Assembly (NCBI GenBank): GCA_022316685.1
Contig: JAKJHU010000542.1
Coordinates: forward strand, 86,893 to 150,892
Length of the DNA stretch: 64,000 nt
Direction of reading: 5' to 3'
DNA from: Progne subis subis
Lineage: Eukaryota; Chordata; Aves; Passeriformes; Hirundinidae
The translations under genes were made by a program, and so were the position numbers. The stretch's first letter is position 1; each line of letters starts with the position of its first letter. The notes under the pieces were generated by a model. It made no database searches, was not told the DNA's origin, and saw only the letters and a list, made by a program, of their open reading frames with translations. Shown one piece after another: positions 45,851 to 57,299 of the stretch.

Positions 45851-47768
45851 TAAATGCCTGGCTGCATTTAAAGCATGCCATTTCACTAGTTATTGCAGTA
45901 CGGACGGCTGCTTGGATTGGGGCAAAATGTTCCTCTTTTGCAACATGCCTGATCATGTCTGCGAGGTTGGACCCGGGTGGTAATGATCTTAAAATGTCCT
46001 TAGTGGCTGAATTGCATTGCTGGCGCAAGCACTCTGCTAACACAGGACCCTTTGCCTCTGAAGGCAAAGCTGAGGAGTCAAGTGATGCTTGGAGCCGATC
46101 TACAGATTGTGTAAAACTCTCACTCTCACTTTGCTTTATTGTGGACCATGATGATGGTTTAGCAATGACCATGGAAGCAGAGCGGATGGCTTCCCTGGCA
46201 GCACGGGTAGTTGTCATGACCTCGTGGGCCCGTAGGCCCTCGGCTTGTGCCTGGGGGGTGATCATGGTTGGGTCTGTGCCCATGAGCCGCTGCAGGCTGG
46301 AGCCATATAGAGGATGATCCGGACCAGTGACCAGAGCTAGTTGCTTTGCACAATTGTCCTCCCACTCTTGTTTAAAAACTATCATCCCTGCCCCATCAAA
46401 AATCAATCTGCAGGTTTGCTTTATGTCAAATGGAGCATGTCATCCCCTCCAAAAACACTATCAATGAGAGTGAAACCATAGCTGAATTGATCCCTCTGTC
46501 AGTGATTGCTTTAACAATTGCTTGTACATCCTTAGGATTTACCGGTGAGTACGTTCTCTGGTTTCCACCTGCCCCCCCCCACTCGGACTGGAAAAGCCAG
46601 TGTGGCTGACGGACCCCAATCGGCACATGCAACTTTTATTTTCCTCCAGTCTGTGAGAGGAGTTCGCTCTTTTTCTGACTTCCCCTCAACCTGAGTAGAA
46701 ACATTGTTGTTACTGATTTTATATACTGTTACTTCTTCTTTGTCGGAGTTGGAGCCAGAGCCGGCAGCGGAGGACTGGCTGTCCCAGTCTTCTGAGCTGG
46801 AGTCCGATTCAGAGCCGGAAGTCGACTGACTGGCTGCTTCCGGGCTCTGGACCCTTTTGGTCGGGCTCCGACCCCGCCCCTTTCCCTCAGGGCTGAGCCG
46901 CCCCTTTCTTCTCCCCTTTAAACTGTGTTCCTTAAAAAATGTGGCTTTTTGGCAAGCGTTCCGACTACCTTTAATTCCCTCTTTCTTCTGTTTGCGTGTG
47001 CCCGCGCTATCAAACAAGCTGTTGGCAGCAGGCACACTGTGTAAAAAACTTTCTTTGTTTGCTGGTTCTTGGTTGTCTGTCAAATATTCCGATTTAGTTA
47101 CATTCTTATTTTCTCCCAGCGATTCAATGCAATCTCCTGCCCTATAGGGTGGAGGTCCCCCCTCAGCCCCTTCTACCAGCGACCCCCCAGCAGAATTTTT
47201 GGCAATATTCCTAGCTTCCTCAGTTAATTGATCATAAAACAATTTTGCCTGATTTTTTTCTTTAGCAGCTAACTCTGGACTTGAAGGCTTTGAAGGAAGA
47301 TTTTGTTCCTGCAAGCCTCCGCACTCATTAGGACAAACTTTATCAGCAGTCTGAACAGACTCATTGTCTTTCAGACCGCATTTTCCTACACTCTGATAAT
47401 CCCCTTTAAAATTTTCCTCTGAAAAAGTTTCTCTAAACAGTTTGCATTGCAGCTCCTACACCGAGCTGCGGCGTAAATTTTAGACAATTCTGTGCAGCTT
47501 TCCAGGTCTCTTGTTCCTGCAAAGCCTTCTGCAAAGATTGCACAACCCTCCCCCATGACTTAAGATACTTTGCCGACCCTGAAAACATAGTTTCCTCGGC
47601 TAAAGCTTTCCTACACCAATCCCAAATATCTGGGTGGAGAATTTCCACCTGACGATCGATGATACTAAGTTGCAAAAGTCTCCTCACTGCGAGGGTAAAA
47701 TCTTTTGCTTTACAATCAATTCCCCACTGTTTATGAATCTGAGATATGACCTTCATGAGGGCTTCCAT
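45795..47768 (-). pseudogene. gag: ERV gag, alpharetrovirus-like, broken and cut inside the nucleocapsid
   Basis: ATG at 47766-47768 begins a matrix domain (M-E-A-L-M-K-V-I-S) that is open to 47433. The next piece (46532-47314) has a P-P-P-Y late-domain motif near 47145 and a Ser/Asp-rich acidic spacer. Capsid is split over 46426-46632 and 45795-46406; the latter holds the major homology region (E-S-F-T-Q-S-V-D-R-L-Q). The nucleocapsid keeps only the first two Cys of one zinc knuckle (C-F-K-C) before unrelated sequence and a stop at 45795. So gag ends at the deletion that removed pol. At least three frameshifts. Confidence 0.85.
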
Positions 47769-47865
47769 CCTCCTCACGGGTCCTGGGGCGTCCCCCTCGC
47801 CGAGCTGGCCCCGCCGCTCGGCCGTCGTTCACCCGTCCAGGCGACTCCCGATCTCCTGGGCGACT

Positions 47866-47884
47866 CCCGGGGGTTTCGGCACCA
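47866..47884 (-). other. tRNA-Phe primer binding site
   Basis: TGGTGCCGAAACC reading leftwards from 47884 matches the 3' end of tRNA-Phe; two extra bases in the following C/G run break the pairing further in. Confidence 0.8.
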
Positions 47885-47886
47885 CT

Positions 47887-48178
47887 TGCTGCCTCCGCTG
47901 AGGCGTAGCGACCTGGTTCGGGAACAACACGGCAGCCACACCAGGCTGCTCGGACCACCAGCTCACAGACACCAGTGTGGTGGACGGCTAATGGCATTTA
48001 TTAACTGGTTACATGGAGTTATAAAACCTCTGTTTGCTACATCACATCCGCCTGCTTACGTTACAAGTTATGTGTTGCTTACCTTATCAGGGACGCTAAA
48101 CAACTAAGTGTTGAGGGAGGGGTTCTGTCTGCCCGTACAACGCGATATCTTCCGACCGCCTGTCCCTACTCTCCCACA
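47887..48178 (-). repeat. 5' LTR of the TgERV-F-like provirus
   Basis: On the - strand starts TGTGGGAGAGTAGG and ends AGCA, three bases before the primer site. A TTTATAACTCC element near 48022 may be the TATA region. Confidence 0.9.
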
Positions 48179-49672
48179 GGGCTGTGACCCCCCACTGCCA
48201 CCAAAGGCTAGCGGCTGCCTTGCCGGCACGGTGGGCTGTGGAGCACACTTTGGGGAGCAGAGGGGACACAAGGCAGGCCTCCACTGAAGGGCTAGCCTGT
48301 GTGGGAAGAGCGGGCAGAGTGAAGGGACGCAGGAAGCTGCGAGTGGGGAAGTTGAAATCAACAGCTGAGGACAGCCGAAAGGCCAAAGAGAGCAGAAGAA
48401 TTTGTTGCACATGAGGAGTGGGGGCTGAAGGTGTGTGCTGGCCTTTTGCCGGTGCCTCAGAGGGACGGGCAACCTGAGCACGTGAAGCTGGGAAACAAAG
48501 ACACGCAGAGCTCCTTATGTGTCCGGAGAACATGTGTCTGTTGCTGCGTGGGCAGCTGTGTGAGCTGCTGCCATGAGAGCCAGGGGCTCTGAGGGCACGC
48601 TGTCCCTCTTTCCCTCGAGGGGAAGGACAGCACAGCTGCCGGAGCTGCTTGCCAGGGTGCGTGCGCTTTCATCGCTGCCTTGCAGCAATGGGTTGGGAGT
48701 GGCCAGTGCCCGGAGCCAAGCTGTCCCTCTCCCGGTGTGTGACTCGCAGCAGGCTGGAAGCAGCGCTAGCACGGCCGGCTGCTGCCCCTGCCTGGACAGC
48801 AGAGGCTGGCACGGGCAGCCTCTTGCCAGACTGCAGGTGGCCCACACAGGACTGGGCTTGCCCTCGGCAGAGATGCCCAAGGGATGGGGCCGGGCCCATG
48901 CGAGCCGTGGCCATCACTCTGGTGATCCAGCGGCAGCACTAATCCTGCCCACTTACAGCAGCTGGGACTGAGCAGCCAGACACGTAGCCTGAGCCTGTGG
49001 AATGAAGCTGCTCAGGCAGGGCCAGACCCGGAGCAGGGATTCCACTCCTGCTGTGGCCAGCACATCAGGCCATGCAAGTGTTGCAGCAAGTGCAGAGGAG
49101 GCCAGCGGGTTGAAGGTGAGCAGCTCTCCTGTGGAGACAGCTTGAGAGAGAGTCGGAGCTGCTCAGGCTGGAGAAGAGAAGGTTGTGGGGAGATCTCCCA
49201 GTGCCTTGCAGTGTCTGCCAGGAGCTGGTAGGGAGCTGCAGAGGCATTCTGTGCCAGCAATTGTAGTGATAGGCTAAGGGGTTGGAGCTGTCAGGCAGGT
49301 GGGGAGAGCTGCCTGGGCATGGGGAACTGCAGCCCCTTTGTGTCTGCAGGATCTTCTCCGGCACAGGGCAGAGGCTGTTCCCTGCCAGCAGTTCCACAGC
49401 CTTGGGGGAGCCATGAGCTGGGCACTGGTGGCACCTGACCTCTTCCTGATGTGGCCCGTGCTCCTGGGAGCGCTTGGCTGCCACGGCCTGGGCTCCCATT
49501 TTCAGTGGCAGGCCTTTCCTGGCCATCAGCGCCCTGCTGCCTGAGTGGGTCTTGCTGGCCCTGAGGCAGGCGGTGCTGTGAGGTCACAAATGGCGTGACA
49601 GCGGCCTGTGAGGCTGGGCTGTGATGTCACGCCGTGCGGCGGCCCCAGCATTGTGAGGTCACCGGGCCATCC

Positions 49673-49682
49673 CTATATAAGG
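49673..49682 (+). promoter_or_regulatory. TATA box of small gene copy 3
   Basis: CTATATAAGG in the same setting as copies 1 and 2, with both AGGTCA half-sites upstream. Confidence 0.65.
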
Positions 49683-49715
49683 CGGGCCGGCCCCACAGCC
49701 GCCAGTGCAGTGGCG

Positions 49716-50567
49716 ATGGCACGTGTCGGAGCCGTGAGCGACGTCAGCGTCCTGCTGGCTGCACTTGCCCTGCTGCTGGCCACGGTGGCTGTCCGCTGGG
49801 TCATTGGCCACCGGGCACGGCAGGGCCGGCAGGCCGGGACTCGGAGGCCGCGCAAGCAGCTCGGGGGCCGGGCCAGGGGCCCAGGCAGGAGCCCAGGAGC
49901 CCCTGTGGCTGCCAGGGCCTCCGGGCCTGGCGCAAGCCCTCGGAAGCGTCCCGATGCTCCCGCCACTTGCCCCAAGGGAGCCGGCAGCTGCGGCCCCTGC
50001 GTCAGCGTGGCCAAGGAGCTGCAGGGGCTGATGCTGCTGCTCCGGGCTCACCGTGGGACATGGGCTCCGCCTCATCCTGCCATGTGGCGGGTGCTGTGGG
50101 CGCACCTGCAGCAGCTGGGCAAGCGAGGCCACCTGCCCTGCTGTGCCTCGTCCCGCTGCTCTGGGGGCTTCCGTGCCTCTGGCTGGCTTACCCAGCCAGA
50201 GGGGCCATTCCTGGTACAGCTTCCAGCCCTTCCAGGCACCTGTGGGGCTGCACAGACAGCCCTGCCCCAGGTTCTGCCGGGTTCTGGGCCAGCAGAGAGG
50301 CCGGGCAGGGCTGGCCATGGCCGGGAACAGGCCCTGAGCCCTGCAGGAGAATGGAGCTGGGCCACAGCCAAACTGCCCCGCAAACCTGGGCTGAGCAGCC
50401 AGGGCTGGCAATGGCTGGGGACAGAGGCTGGCGCTGACAAATGTCCTGGGCCGTGTTCCTGCTCTGTCCATGCCACCAAGGGCACAGAGCAGCCTCCTCT
50501 CTGGGCCACTTGCATGTTTTCAATGCCTTCCACAGGCACTGGCCCTGCCCCACAAGGCCTGGGCTGA
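49716..50567 (+). CDS. Small membrane-anchored Arg-rich protein, family copy 3 (283 aa)
   Basis: Start shared with the other copies. The N-terminal anchor is identical; over the ~155 shared codons I count 8 amino-acid-changing and 4 silent codon differences from copy 1, with no stop or frameshift. After that, a 2-3 base indel relative to copy 2 puts shared DNA in another frame, so the C terminus (ending at 50567) has no counterpart. The conserved C-G-P-C, L-W-A-H-L-Q-Q-L and C-C-A-S-S-R-C elements are present. Function unknown; see copy 1 for the weak SPATA31/FAM205 lead. Confidence 0.45.
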   Translation: MARVGAVSDVSVLLAALALLLATVAVRWVIGHRARQGRQAGTRRPRKQLGGRARGPGRSPGAPVAARASGPGASPRKRPDAPATCPKGAGSCGPCVSVAKELQGLMLLLRAHRGTWAPPHPAMWRVLWAHLQQLGKRGHLPCCASSRCSGGFRASGWLTQPEGPFLVQLPALPGTCGAAQTALPQVLPGSGPAERPGRAGHGREQALSPAGEWSWATAKLPRKPGLSSQGWQWLGTEAGADKCPGPCSCSVHATKGTEQPPLWATCMFSMPSTGTGPAPQGLG

Positions 50568-51002
50568 GTCCTGCCCCTGCACGCTCACACAGGCTGAGAT
50601 GGACACTGATGGTTTCTGTGGCAGGCTCTCTCAGCCCAGCCCAGCTCCCTCCAAGCTCTGCCAGCTGCCCTGAGCTCTCGGCAGCACCAAGGGCCTCTCC
50701 CCAGCACAGCCCAGCTGGCTCTGGCCCCACAGCTCTGCTCAGGGCAGGCTGCTCTGGGCAGGGGCCCCACGGCCTCAGCCCCTCGGAAGGGCACAGCAGC
50801 AGCTGCAGCTCAGACAGGACTCAGCCCCAGCCATGGCAAGGTGCTGGGCCAAGGGAAAAGGAGGCTCCCTGTGTGCCCTGCTCCCTCTCCCTGAGGTGCT
50901 GAGAGCTCTGCAGCCCCTGCTGCCATCCCATCTGCCCAGGCCAGCACAACAGCCCCAGCCTTGGGGCCCTCAAGAGCTGCTCCTGCTCCAGGCCCAGGGC
51001 CA

Positions 51003-51650
51003 AGGATCAGGAACAGTGTGGGCAGCAGGAGCAGGGCAGTGAGTCTTCCCCTGTGCTCAGGACTGGCTGGGCAGCACCTCAAGTGCTGTGTCCAGTTCTC
51101 GGCCCCCAATTTAGGAAGGACATGAAGGAATTCTAGTGTGTCCAGAAAAGGGTGATCAAGCTGGTGACAGGTCTGGAACACAAGTCCTGTGAGGAGCAGC
51201 TGAAGGAGAAATGGACCTATGAGGACTGATGGAGAGCAGGCTGGACATGAGCCAGCAGTGTGCCCAGGTGGCCAAGAAGGCCAATTGCTCCTGGCCTGGA
51301 TCAGGAATGGTGTGGCCAGCAGGAGCAGGGCAGTGATTCTTCCCCTGTGCTCGGCACTGGTTGGGCAGCACCTTGAGCGCTGTGTCCAGTTCTGGGCTCC
51401 CCTGTTTAGGAAGGACATGGAGGGGCTGGAGCATGTCCAGAGAAGGGCAACAAGGCTGGTGAGGGGACTGGAACACAAGTCCTGTGAGGAGCGGCTGAGA
51501 GAGCCGGGGTTGTTTATCCTGGAGAAGAGGAGGCCCAGGGGAGACAAGGCAGTGTCAGGGCACAGCTTGAACATGATGATGTCCAAGGTCTTTTCCAACC
51601 TTGGTGATTCTGGGATTCTCTGAAAGCACCCTTGCAGCAGTTGCAGGATG
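51003..51650 (+). mobile_element. CR1 LINE 3' ends, two pieces joined
   Basis: Two successive GGATCAGGAA...GGGCAGTG starts (51004 and 51300) show one truncated CR1 next to or inside another. Ends with GATTCTGGGATTCTCTG. Confidence 0.88.
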
Positions 51651-51709
51651 AGCCCTGGGCCTCCTCTCCAGAAGGTCCAGCAGCCCAGGTCCCTCAGCTT
51701 CTCCTCACA

Positions 51710-52929
51710 GCCCCAAAGCCCATCCTGTCAGTCCTGCAGAGCCTCTGCAGCTCCTCCTCCTTGCCCAGAACAGGGAGCCCCACAGCCAGACACAGCAGCC
51801 CAGATGTGCCCCCCTGGCCTGTGGTGCCTCTGGCAAGGGAGCAGCGTGAGGAACTGCAGGAGCCTGCAGACAATTCCTGAAGCACTTGGAGGATGATCCT
51901 GCTCCCCAGGAGACCTTTCCAGGGTGCTGGGAACTCAGGAACTGAAATGGGGAGTGGGGCCAGAGGGCCAGAGGGGAAAGGGCAACCAGGGATGGGCTGT
52001 TTGCAGGGGAGGGAAAAGAGGTGGGCAATAGGAAGAAATTTGAAGCAGGAAGGGGAAAGAAAGCCAAGGTGCAGCAAAGGAATTGCTGAGAGCAGTTTGG
52101 AGGTGGCTGCCAAGCAGCCCTGGCTCTGAGGAACAACGTCTGCAGTAGCACAAGAAACTCACAGCTCATGGGAACAAACTTTCTGGATGACTTCAGAGAC
52201 CACCACAAATCTGAGTGGTTTCCCTGCTGTCCCCCAGCCCTTCCTGGCCCCAGGGGCTGATGGCATTTGTGCTCACTCAGGTTCATCTCCCCACACCAAC
52301 ACCATGGGGGTGCTGACGCCTGCTCTGGGCAGTGCAAACAGGGGCTCCTGAGCCAGTGCTGCCGTGTCTGTGCCTGCAAGGATGCGGCACCTGTGTGAGC
52401 TGGGGGAGAGGCCAGGGCTGCAGAGGGGGGATGTTGTTGGCAGGTGCATGAGGACGCTCTGGGACGCTGCCCTGGGGTGTCCAGCGCAGTGGGGATGGAT
52501 CAGCCCCTGCTCTGCTGCTCCTTCCCATCTCCCCCAGGCACCTTGCAGAGCCCCAGCCATGCTGTTTGCCCCCAGCCTGCCCACGGCCACCCTGGGGCTG
52601 CTCACGGGGCTTTTCTCTGCTGAGCATTGGCCTGGGCGTGTTCTGGAGAGAGCCTGGGCAAGGAGCCTGGAGCCCCCAGGCCCTGCCCTGAGGCGTCAGC
52701 GCTGCCCCAGCAGTGCCCATGGCCTGTCCCTGCTGCAGCCCCGGCACTGCCACCCCCAGCACTGTGCCCGGCCCCGAGAGCACTCAGGCCCTACAGCAAC
52801 ACCAGGGCCAGGAGGGCAGCGGGGCAGGGCACGGGAGCAGCACTGGCAACACCAAGTGCTGCTGCTCCTGGGCACAGCTGCTGTGCCAGCACTGATCTGC
52901 CCCAGCTCTGCACACAGACATTGCCGCTG
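51710..52929. other. Unannotated DNA absent from the other copy of the block
   Basis: GC-rich sequence with overlapping open frames on both strands. The block at 15738-15925 has an LTR-like fragment instead. No gene is recognised. Confidence 0.35.
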
Positions 52930-53106
52930 CAGCTCCAGAGAAGGGAACAAAAGGGGGATCTCTGCAGAAAACTTGGCTGGGGGATCTTTGAGTTCATTTA
53001 AAGCAACCAAAATAACAGCCCCTCATTTACACAGTCGGTGACCACAGGGGAGGTGGAGAGAACCAGAATGTGAAATGGCACAAACTATTAGATTTCTTTG
53101 TGGACA

Positions 53107-53108
<2 letters not shown>

Positions 53109-53168
<60 letters not shown>
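53109..53168 (+). repeat. Uninterrupted (A)60 tract
   Basis: Sixty consecutive A. The same place in the paralogous block (near 16150) has only about eleven A followed by TAAA. Confidence 0.95.
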
Positions 53169-53171
<3 letters not shown>

Positions 53172-53242
53172 CAAAATGAAGTTAACAGGAATTATCAAAG
53201 ATTACTTTTATTACAAGTATTTAGCAGAAATTGGACAGCAAT

Positions 53243-54173
53243 TTAATGCTCCTGAAACCATGCAGTCATCAGTCTCCAGACTGCAGCCTTGAGTTCCTGG
53301 TTCCTCAGGCTGTAGATGAGGGGGTTCAGGGCTGGAGGCACCACTGAGTACAGAATGACAGGGCCAGATCCAGGGATGGGGAGGAGATGGAGGGGGGCTT
53401 CAGATGAGCAAACATGATAGTGCTGATGAACAGAGAGAGCACAGCCAGGTGAGGGAGGCAGGTGGAAAAGGCTTTGTGCCGTCCCTGCTCAGAGGGGATC
53501 CTCAGCACAGCTCTGAAGATCTGCACATAGGAGAAAACAATGAACACAAAACAACACAATGCTAAACAGGCACTAACAGTCAGAAGCCCAAGTTCCCTGA
53601 GGTTTGAATGTGAGCAGGAAAGCTTGAGGATGTGTGGGATTTCACAGAAGAACTGGCCCAGGGCACTGCCATGGCACAGGGGCAGGGAAAATGTATTGGC
53701 CGTGTGCATCAGAGATAGAGAAAGGCACTGGCCCAGGCAGCTGCTGCCATGTGGGCACAAGCTCTGCTGCCCAGGAGGGTCCCGTAGTGCAGGGGTTTGC
53801 AGATGGACACGTAGCGGTCGTAGCACATGATGGTCAGGAGGGAATACTCTGATCCAAGAAAGAAGATAAGTAGGAAAACTTGAACAGCACATCCTGTGTA
53901 GGAGATGTACCTGGTGTCCCAGAGGGAATTGTGCATGGCTTTGGGAACAGTGGTGAGGATGGAGCCCAGGTCAGTGAGGGCCAGGTTGAGCAGGAAGAAG
54001 AACATGGGCGTGTGCAGGAGGTGGCCGCAGGCTACGGCGCTGATGATGAGGCCGTTGGCCAGGAGGGCAGCCAGGGAGATGCCCAGGAAGAGGCAGAAGT
54101 GCAGGAGCTGCAGCTGCCGCGTGTCTGCCAATGCCAGCAGGAGGAAGTGGCTGATGGAGCTGCTGTTGGGCAT
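53243..54173 (-). pseudogene. Olfactory receptor, gamma-c/OR14-like, two frameshifts
   Basis: Paralogue of 16230-17161. ATG at 54173, N-S-S-S-I-S-H-F N terminus, P-M-F-F-F-L-L-N-L, M-C-Y-D-R-Y-V-S-I-C-K-P-L-H-Y, K-A-F-S-T-C-L-P-H-L are all present. One base is missing near 53712 (after TM4) and another near 53357 (before TM7) relative to the first copy. The sequence to the shared stop TAA at 53243-53245 is otherwise recognisable. It is intact exactly where the first copy is broken, so the two pseudogenes arose independently after the duplication. Confidence 0.92.
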
Positions 54174-54199
54174 TTCTTCACTCTGGCCATGGAGTCCTG

Positions 54200-54960
54200 T
54201 TCAAGAAAGAGAGAGTGACAAGTCAAGGCAGACTTTGCTGAGCAATACCTTAGCTCTTTTTCCCAGCCCTGCCCCTGCTGCTCTGTACCACCCAGTTTTC
54301 CTTTTCTCAGAGCCCTTCCTTCAGCCCCGTACCTGGAGCTCTGCTGGGATCTGGCCCTGTTGCTGTGATGAGCAGGGGCTCTGCCCATGGACACCGAGGG
54401 GTCAGCTCTGCCCTGCAGCACTGGGGACATGGGAACAGGGACAGGGGCCAGTCCTGGGTTGGACTTCATCAGCCCAAACTGCTCCTGAGGCAGAGGAGCT
54501 TGGCAGCATCTTCTGTGCCAGGGCTAAGGAATGGTGATGGCCAAAGGCAGCTGGAGAGGGTTTCCTGCTGCGCCCAGGGAGATCAGAGAGAACTGTACAA
54601 GGCAAGAGCATTGGCTGACTCAGTGAAGGGTGAGGGGAGCTGCTCTGTGGCTCCATCTGTCCCCAGCTGCCCTTTCGGAGATCCAGGGCAGTCCTGTGTT
54701 CCCCTGAAAATCAGCCTGACACAGCTGAGAGCAGAGGGAGCCACAGCAGAGCAAACTGGCTCAGCCCTTCTCACAGTCTCAGCCCCACTCCTGGCCAAGG
54801 ACACTCCTGTCCCCAGTGTCCCCTGGGGGCAGCTCACAGCTCGGATGGCATCCCCAGGACACACCCAGGGTCCTGTCCATGGCTCTGCTGGAGGAGAGTC
54901 AGCTCATTCCCAGCCTCCAGCCTGCCCTGCCCAGAGCTCCTGGGGCAGAGGGAGCTGGGA
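54200..54960. other. Extra DNA upstream of the second receptor
   Basis: Not present at the matching place of the first copy. No gene or known repeat recognised. Confidence 0.35.
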
Positions 54961-56579
54961 CACCCCATTTGCAGTGTCTTGGCATAGGGATCTGTAAAAA
55001 AAGTAATCATCGAATAGTTTGGTCTGGAGAGCACTTTCAATATCCCAGCACAGCTTGGTGGCACTTTCCCACTGCCTGCCCAGGGCTCTGCTGCCTGGAG
55101 CTGTCCCTGCCTGCAGCTGCTTCCCTGTGCCCAGGGCTGGGCCCTGCCAGTGCTGCCAGAGCCCAGCCCAGCCCTGGGGGCTCAGCTCTGCCCTGCAGAG
55201 CCCTCCCAGCTCAGGCACTGCCCAGGGGCAGCTCTGGCTCTGCAGGCTCTGATGGCAACCTCAGAGCAACCCTGAGGAGGCTGTAAAAGTGACACTGGTG
55301 CTGCCTGCAAGGGACCCTCTGCTGATTTCTGTCACTGCTGGTTTATTAAGGTCTGAGAGAAAACTGTTTTTTTCTCAATCTGAGCAGAGAGATGAATATC
55401 TCTGCGCAATTTTCCATCCAGGCAAGCTAGAGCAGTAGATTAAAAAAGCAGGATTTTTCCTTTTATGCAGCCCCTGCCTTGCTCTGCTCCCTGTACAATC
55501 TAGTTGGAAATATTCTGGAGTTAAATGTCATGCTGAGAGCAGATCTGAACAATGCAGCATCCTCACCACACAAGGAGAACAGTTCCACACCTTACTAGCT
55601 GTCTCCTTCCACCCAAATCTTGTCCCCCAGCACTGGCAGCAGCTCCCGGGCTGGCTGAGAGCTGTCCCTGGCAGGCAGCAGAGTCCCTGGCCCAGCACAG
55701 CGCCCTGGGCTGCAGGACCCTGCTCTGCAGGACAGCCCTGGGCACCCCTGGCTGCTCTGCACAAGAGATAATCAGAGAATGTACTCACAGAGTCTGTAGG
55801 CATTGGGATGTTGCAGCTTTAGGAGATCCCTGCAGGAGCTGCAGCTGCCTTGTCCTGCAGCCAGAGGTTCCTGTGTCAAGGGCTGGGAGTGATTCTCCCA
55901 CAGTCACTTCTCAGCTCCTTCCCAGCCCTGAGTGATTGAAGCTCTCTGTGCCTGTGTGCTGTGCCCAGGGTGCTGCAGGCAGTGCCCCAGCCCTGCTGGG
56001 CTGGGAGAAGAGCTGCTCATCAAGAGCAATGTGCTTTTAAGCTCCTCTTGGTTGCCAGGAGCTGCTTCTGTGCCAGGAGCCACCTCTGTGCCAGGAGCCA
56101 GCCCAGCTCAGCAGCACAGACACAGCACAAGGACTTTAATGACCCTCTCGGGCTTTGTGCTGAGGCCCTGAACATCAGTCCCGAGAGGGAGCTGAAGAAA
56201 CCTCTCAAGAATCCAAGTCAGAATCCAACTCCAAAGTTTCTTGAAGTTTTAATGGGTCCCACTGAGGGACAGGACAGAGAAAGTGTCCCCAGGCCCCAGC
56301 AGAGCAGAGAACTGGAGGCAGTGATGACAGGTGGGGACAAAGAGAAGCCAAGTCTGGTGTCCTGGGGCACAGCAGCCTCTGTGCCACCAAGGGCTGTGAG
56401 GAGACACCTTGTCCTGAGGCCCTGGGGCCTCCTGGCACAGCCCCAGCAAGGCTGGGCACTGTCAGCCCCTTGTGCTGCCCTCAGCATCCCCCTCACATCC
56501 AGTGGCCTCAAGGATGTGCTGGAAGGAGTCCCTGGGGAGCCTTGGTCAGCAATGGCCCTGGGGGGCTCCTGAATGCTCC

Positions 56580-57240
56580 AGGGACTGCAGGTTTTTCAAA
56601 GGACTTTGGGTTTTGCTTTTGTCTTGGGGTCTCTGAGAGGTTTGTGCAATCATGGCCTGCAATTACCTGCTCTAATTAGTCCCTTGAGAGGCTTTGTCAG
56701 TAACAACACTCTGTGGGGGTCATTAATACTTCAAGGAACTTCAGGTTTTTAAAGGTACTTGGTGTTGCCCTTTTAGAACTGACTATGAGAATGACTGTGC
56801 AATCATGTCCCCAAATATCTACTTTAATAAATCCCTTGGGATTCTCTTTCAGTAAAAACAGTGGGGCTTATTAATACTTCAGGGTAGTCAAGGTATTGAA
56901 GAACTTTTTTTTGGCACAAAACTGTGTCAAAAAAGAGTCTGAGAGGTTTGTGCAATCATGGCCCCAATTATCTGCTTTAATTAGTCCCTTGAGATTCTTA
57001 GCCAGTAACAACACTCAGTGGGGCTCATTAATGCTTCAAGGTACTCAGGATTAATTTAAGTACTTCTTTTTGCTACTGAGTCTCTGAGAGGTTTTTTGTG
57101 CATCTGGCCTCCAGTTCTCTCCTTCATGGACTCCAGGAGAGCCTGTGTTGGGATGGACCTCTGTGGGACCCATTGATGCATCGAGACACTTTGGGTTTTT
57201 CTTCTGACTTTGACTCCTGGAAAGGTTTGTGCAATCTCCT
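56580..57240 (+). repeat. ~150-bp tandem repeat, four to five units
   Basis: Each unit has GAGAGGTTTGTGCAATCATGG, TCTGCTTTAATTAGTCCC, CAGTAACAACACT and GGGGCTCATTAATACTTC blocks. The GTGCAATC anchors are near 56644, 56796, 56950, 57098 and 57228. Confidence 0.85.
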
Positions 57241-57299
57241 CTCAGGCCCTGAGGTTCCAGGGTTAACACCAAATCCACCACAGGGCTCATCAGGATCAA

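Larger units (their letters stand above)
44217..48178 (-). mobile_element. TgERV-F-like provirus with pro-pol deleted
   Basis: Two LTRs (44217-44509 and 47887-48178) frame a 3.4-kb interior on the - strand. After the 5' LTR come a tRNA-Phe primer site, an alpharetrovirus-like gag, then directly a gammaretrovirus-like env, a polypurine tract and the 3' LTR. Protease and polymerase are absent. Alpha-like gag with gamma-like env and a Phe primer site is the signature of the recombinant TgERV-F group known from zebra finch. The two flanks do not share a target duplication. Confidence 0.9.
48179..51001 (+). repeat. Segmental duplication, copy 3 (pairs with 10822-13658)
   Basis: Begins exactly at the provirus edge and runs collinear with copy 2 to the CCAGGCCCAGGGC sequence, then into CR1. 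Confidence 0.9.
52930..56330 (+). repeat. Segmental duplication around the olfactory receptor, copy 2
   Basis: Collinear with 15960-18520 apart from extra DNA at about 54200-54960 and a poly(A) tract. Confidence 0.88.

Noticed and set aside
49659..50471. 270-codon - strand frame opposite small gene copy 3
   Set aside because: Antisense shadow of a GC-rich gene; the same shadow exists in copies 1 and 2 and no promoter supports it.
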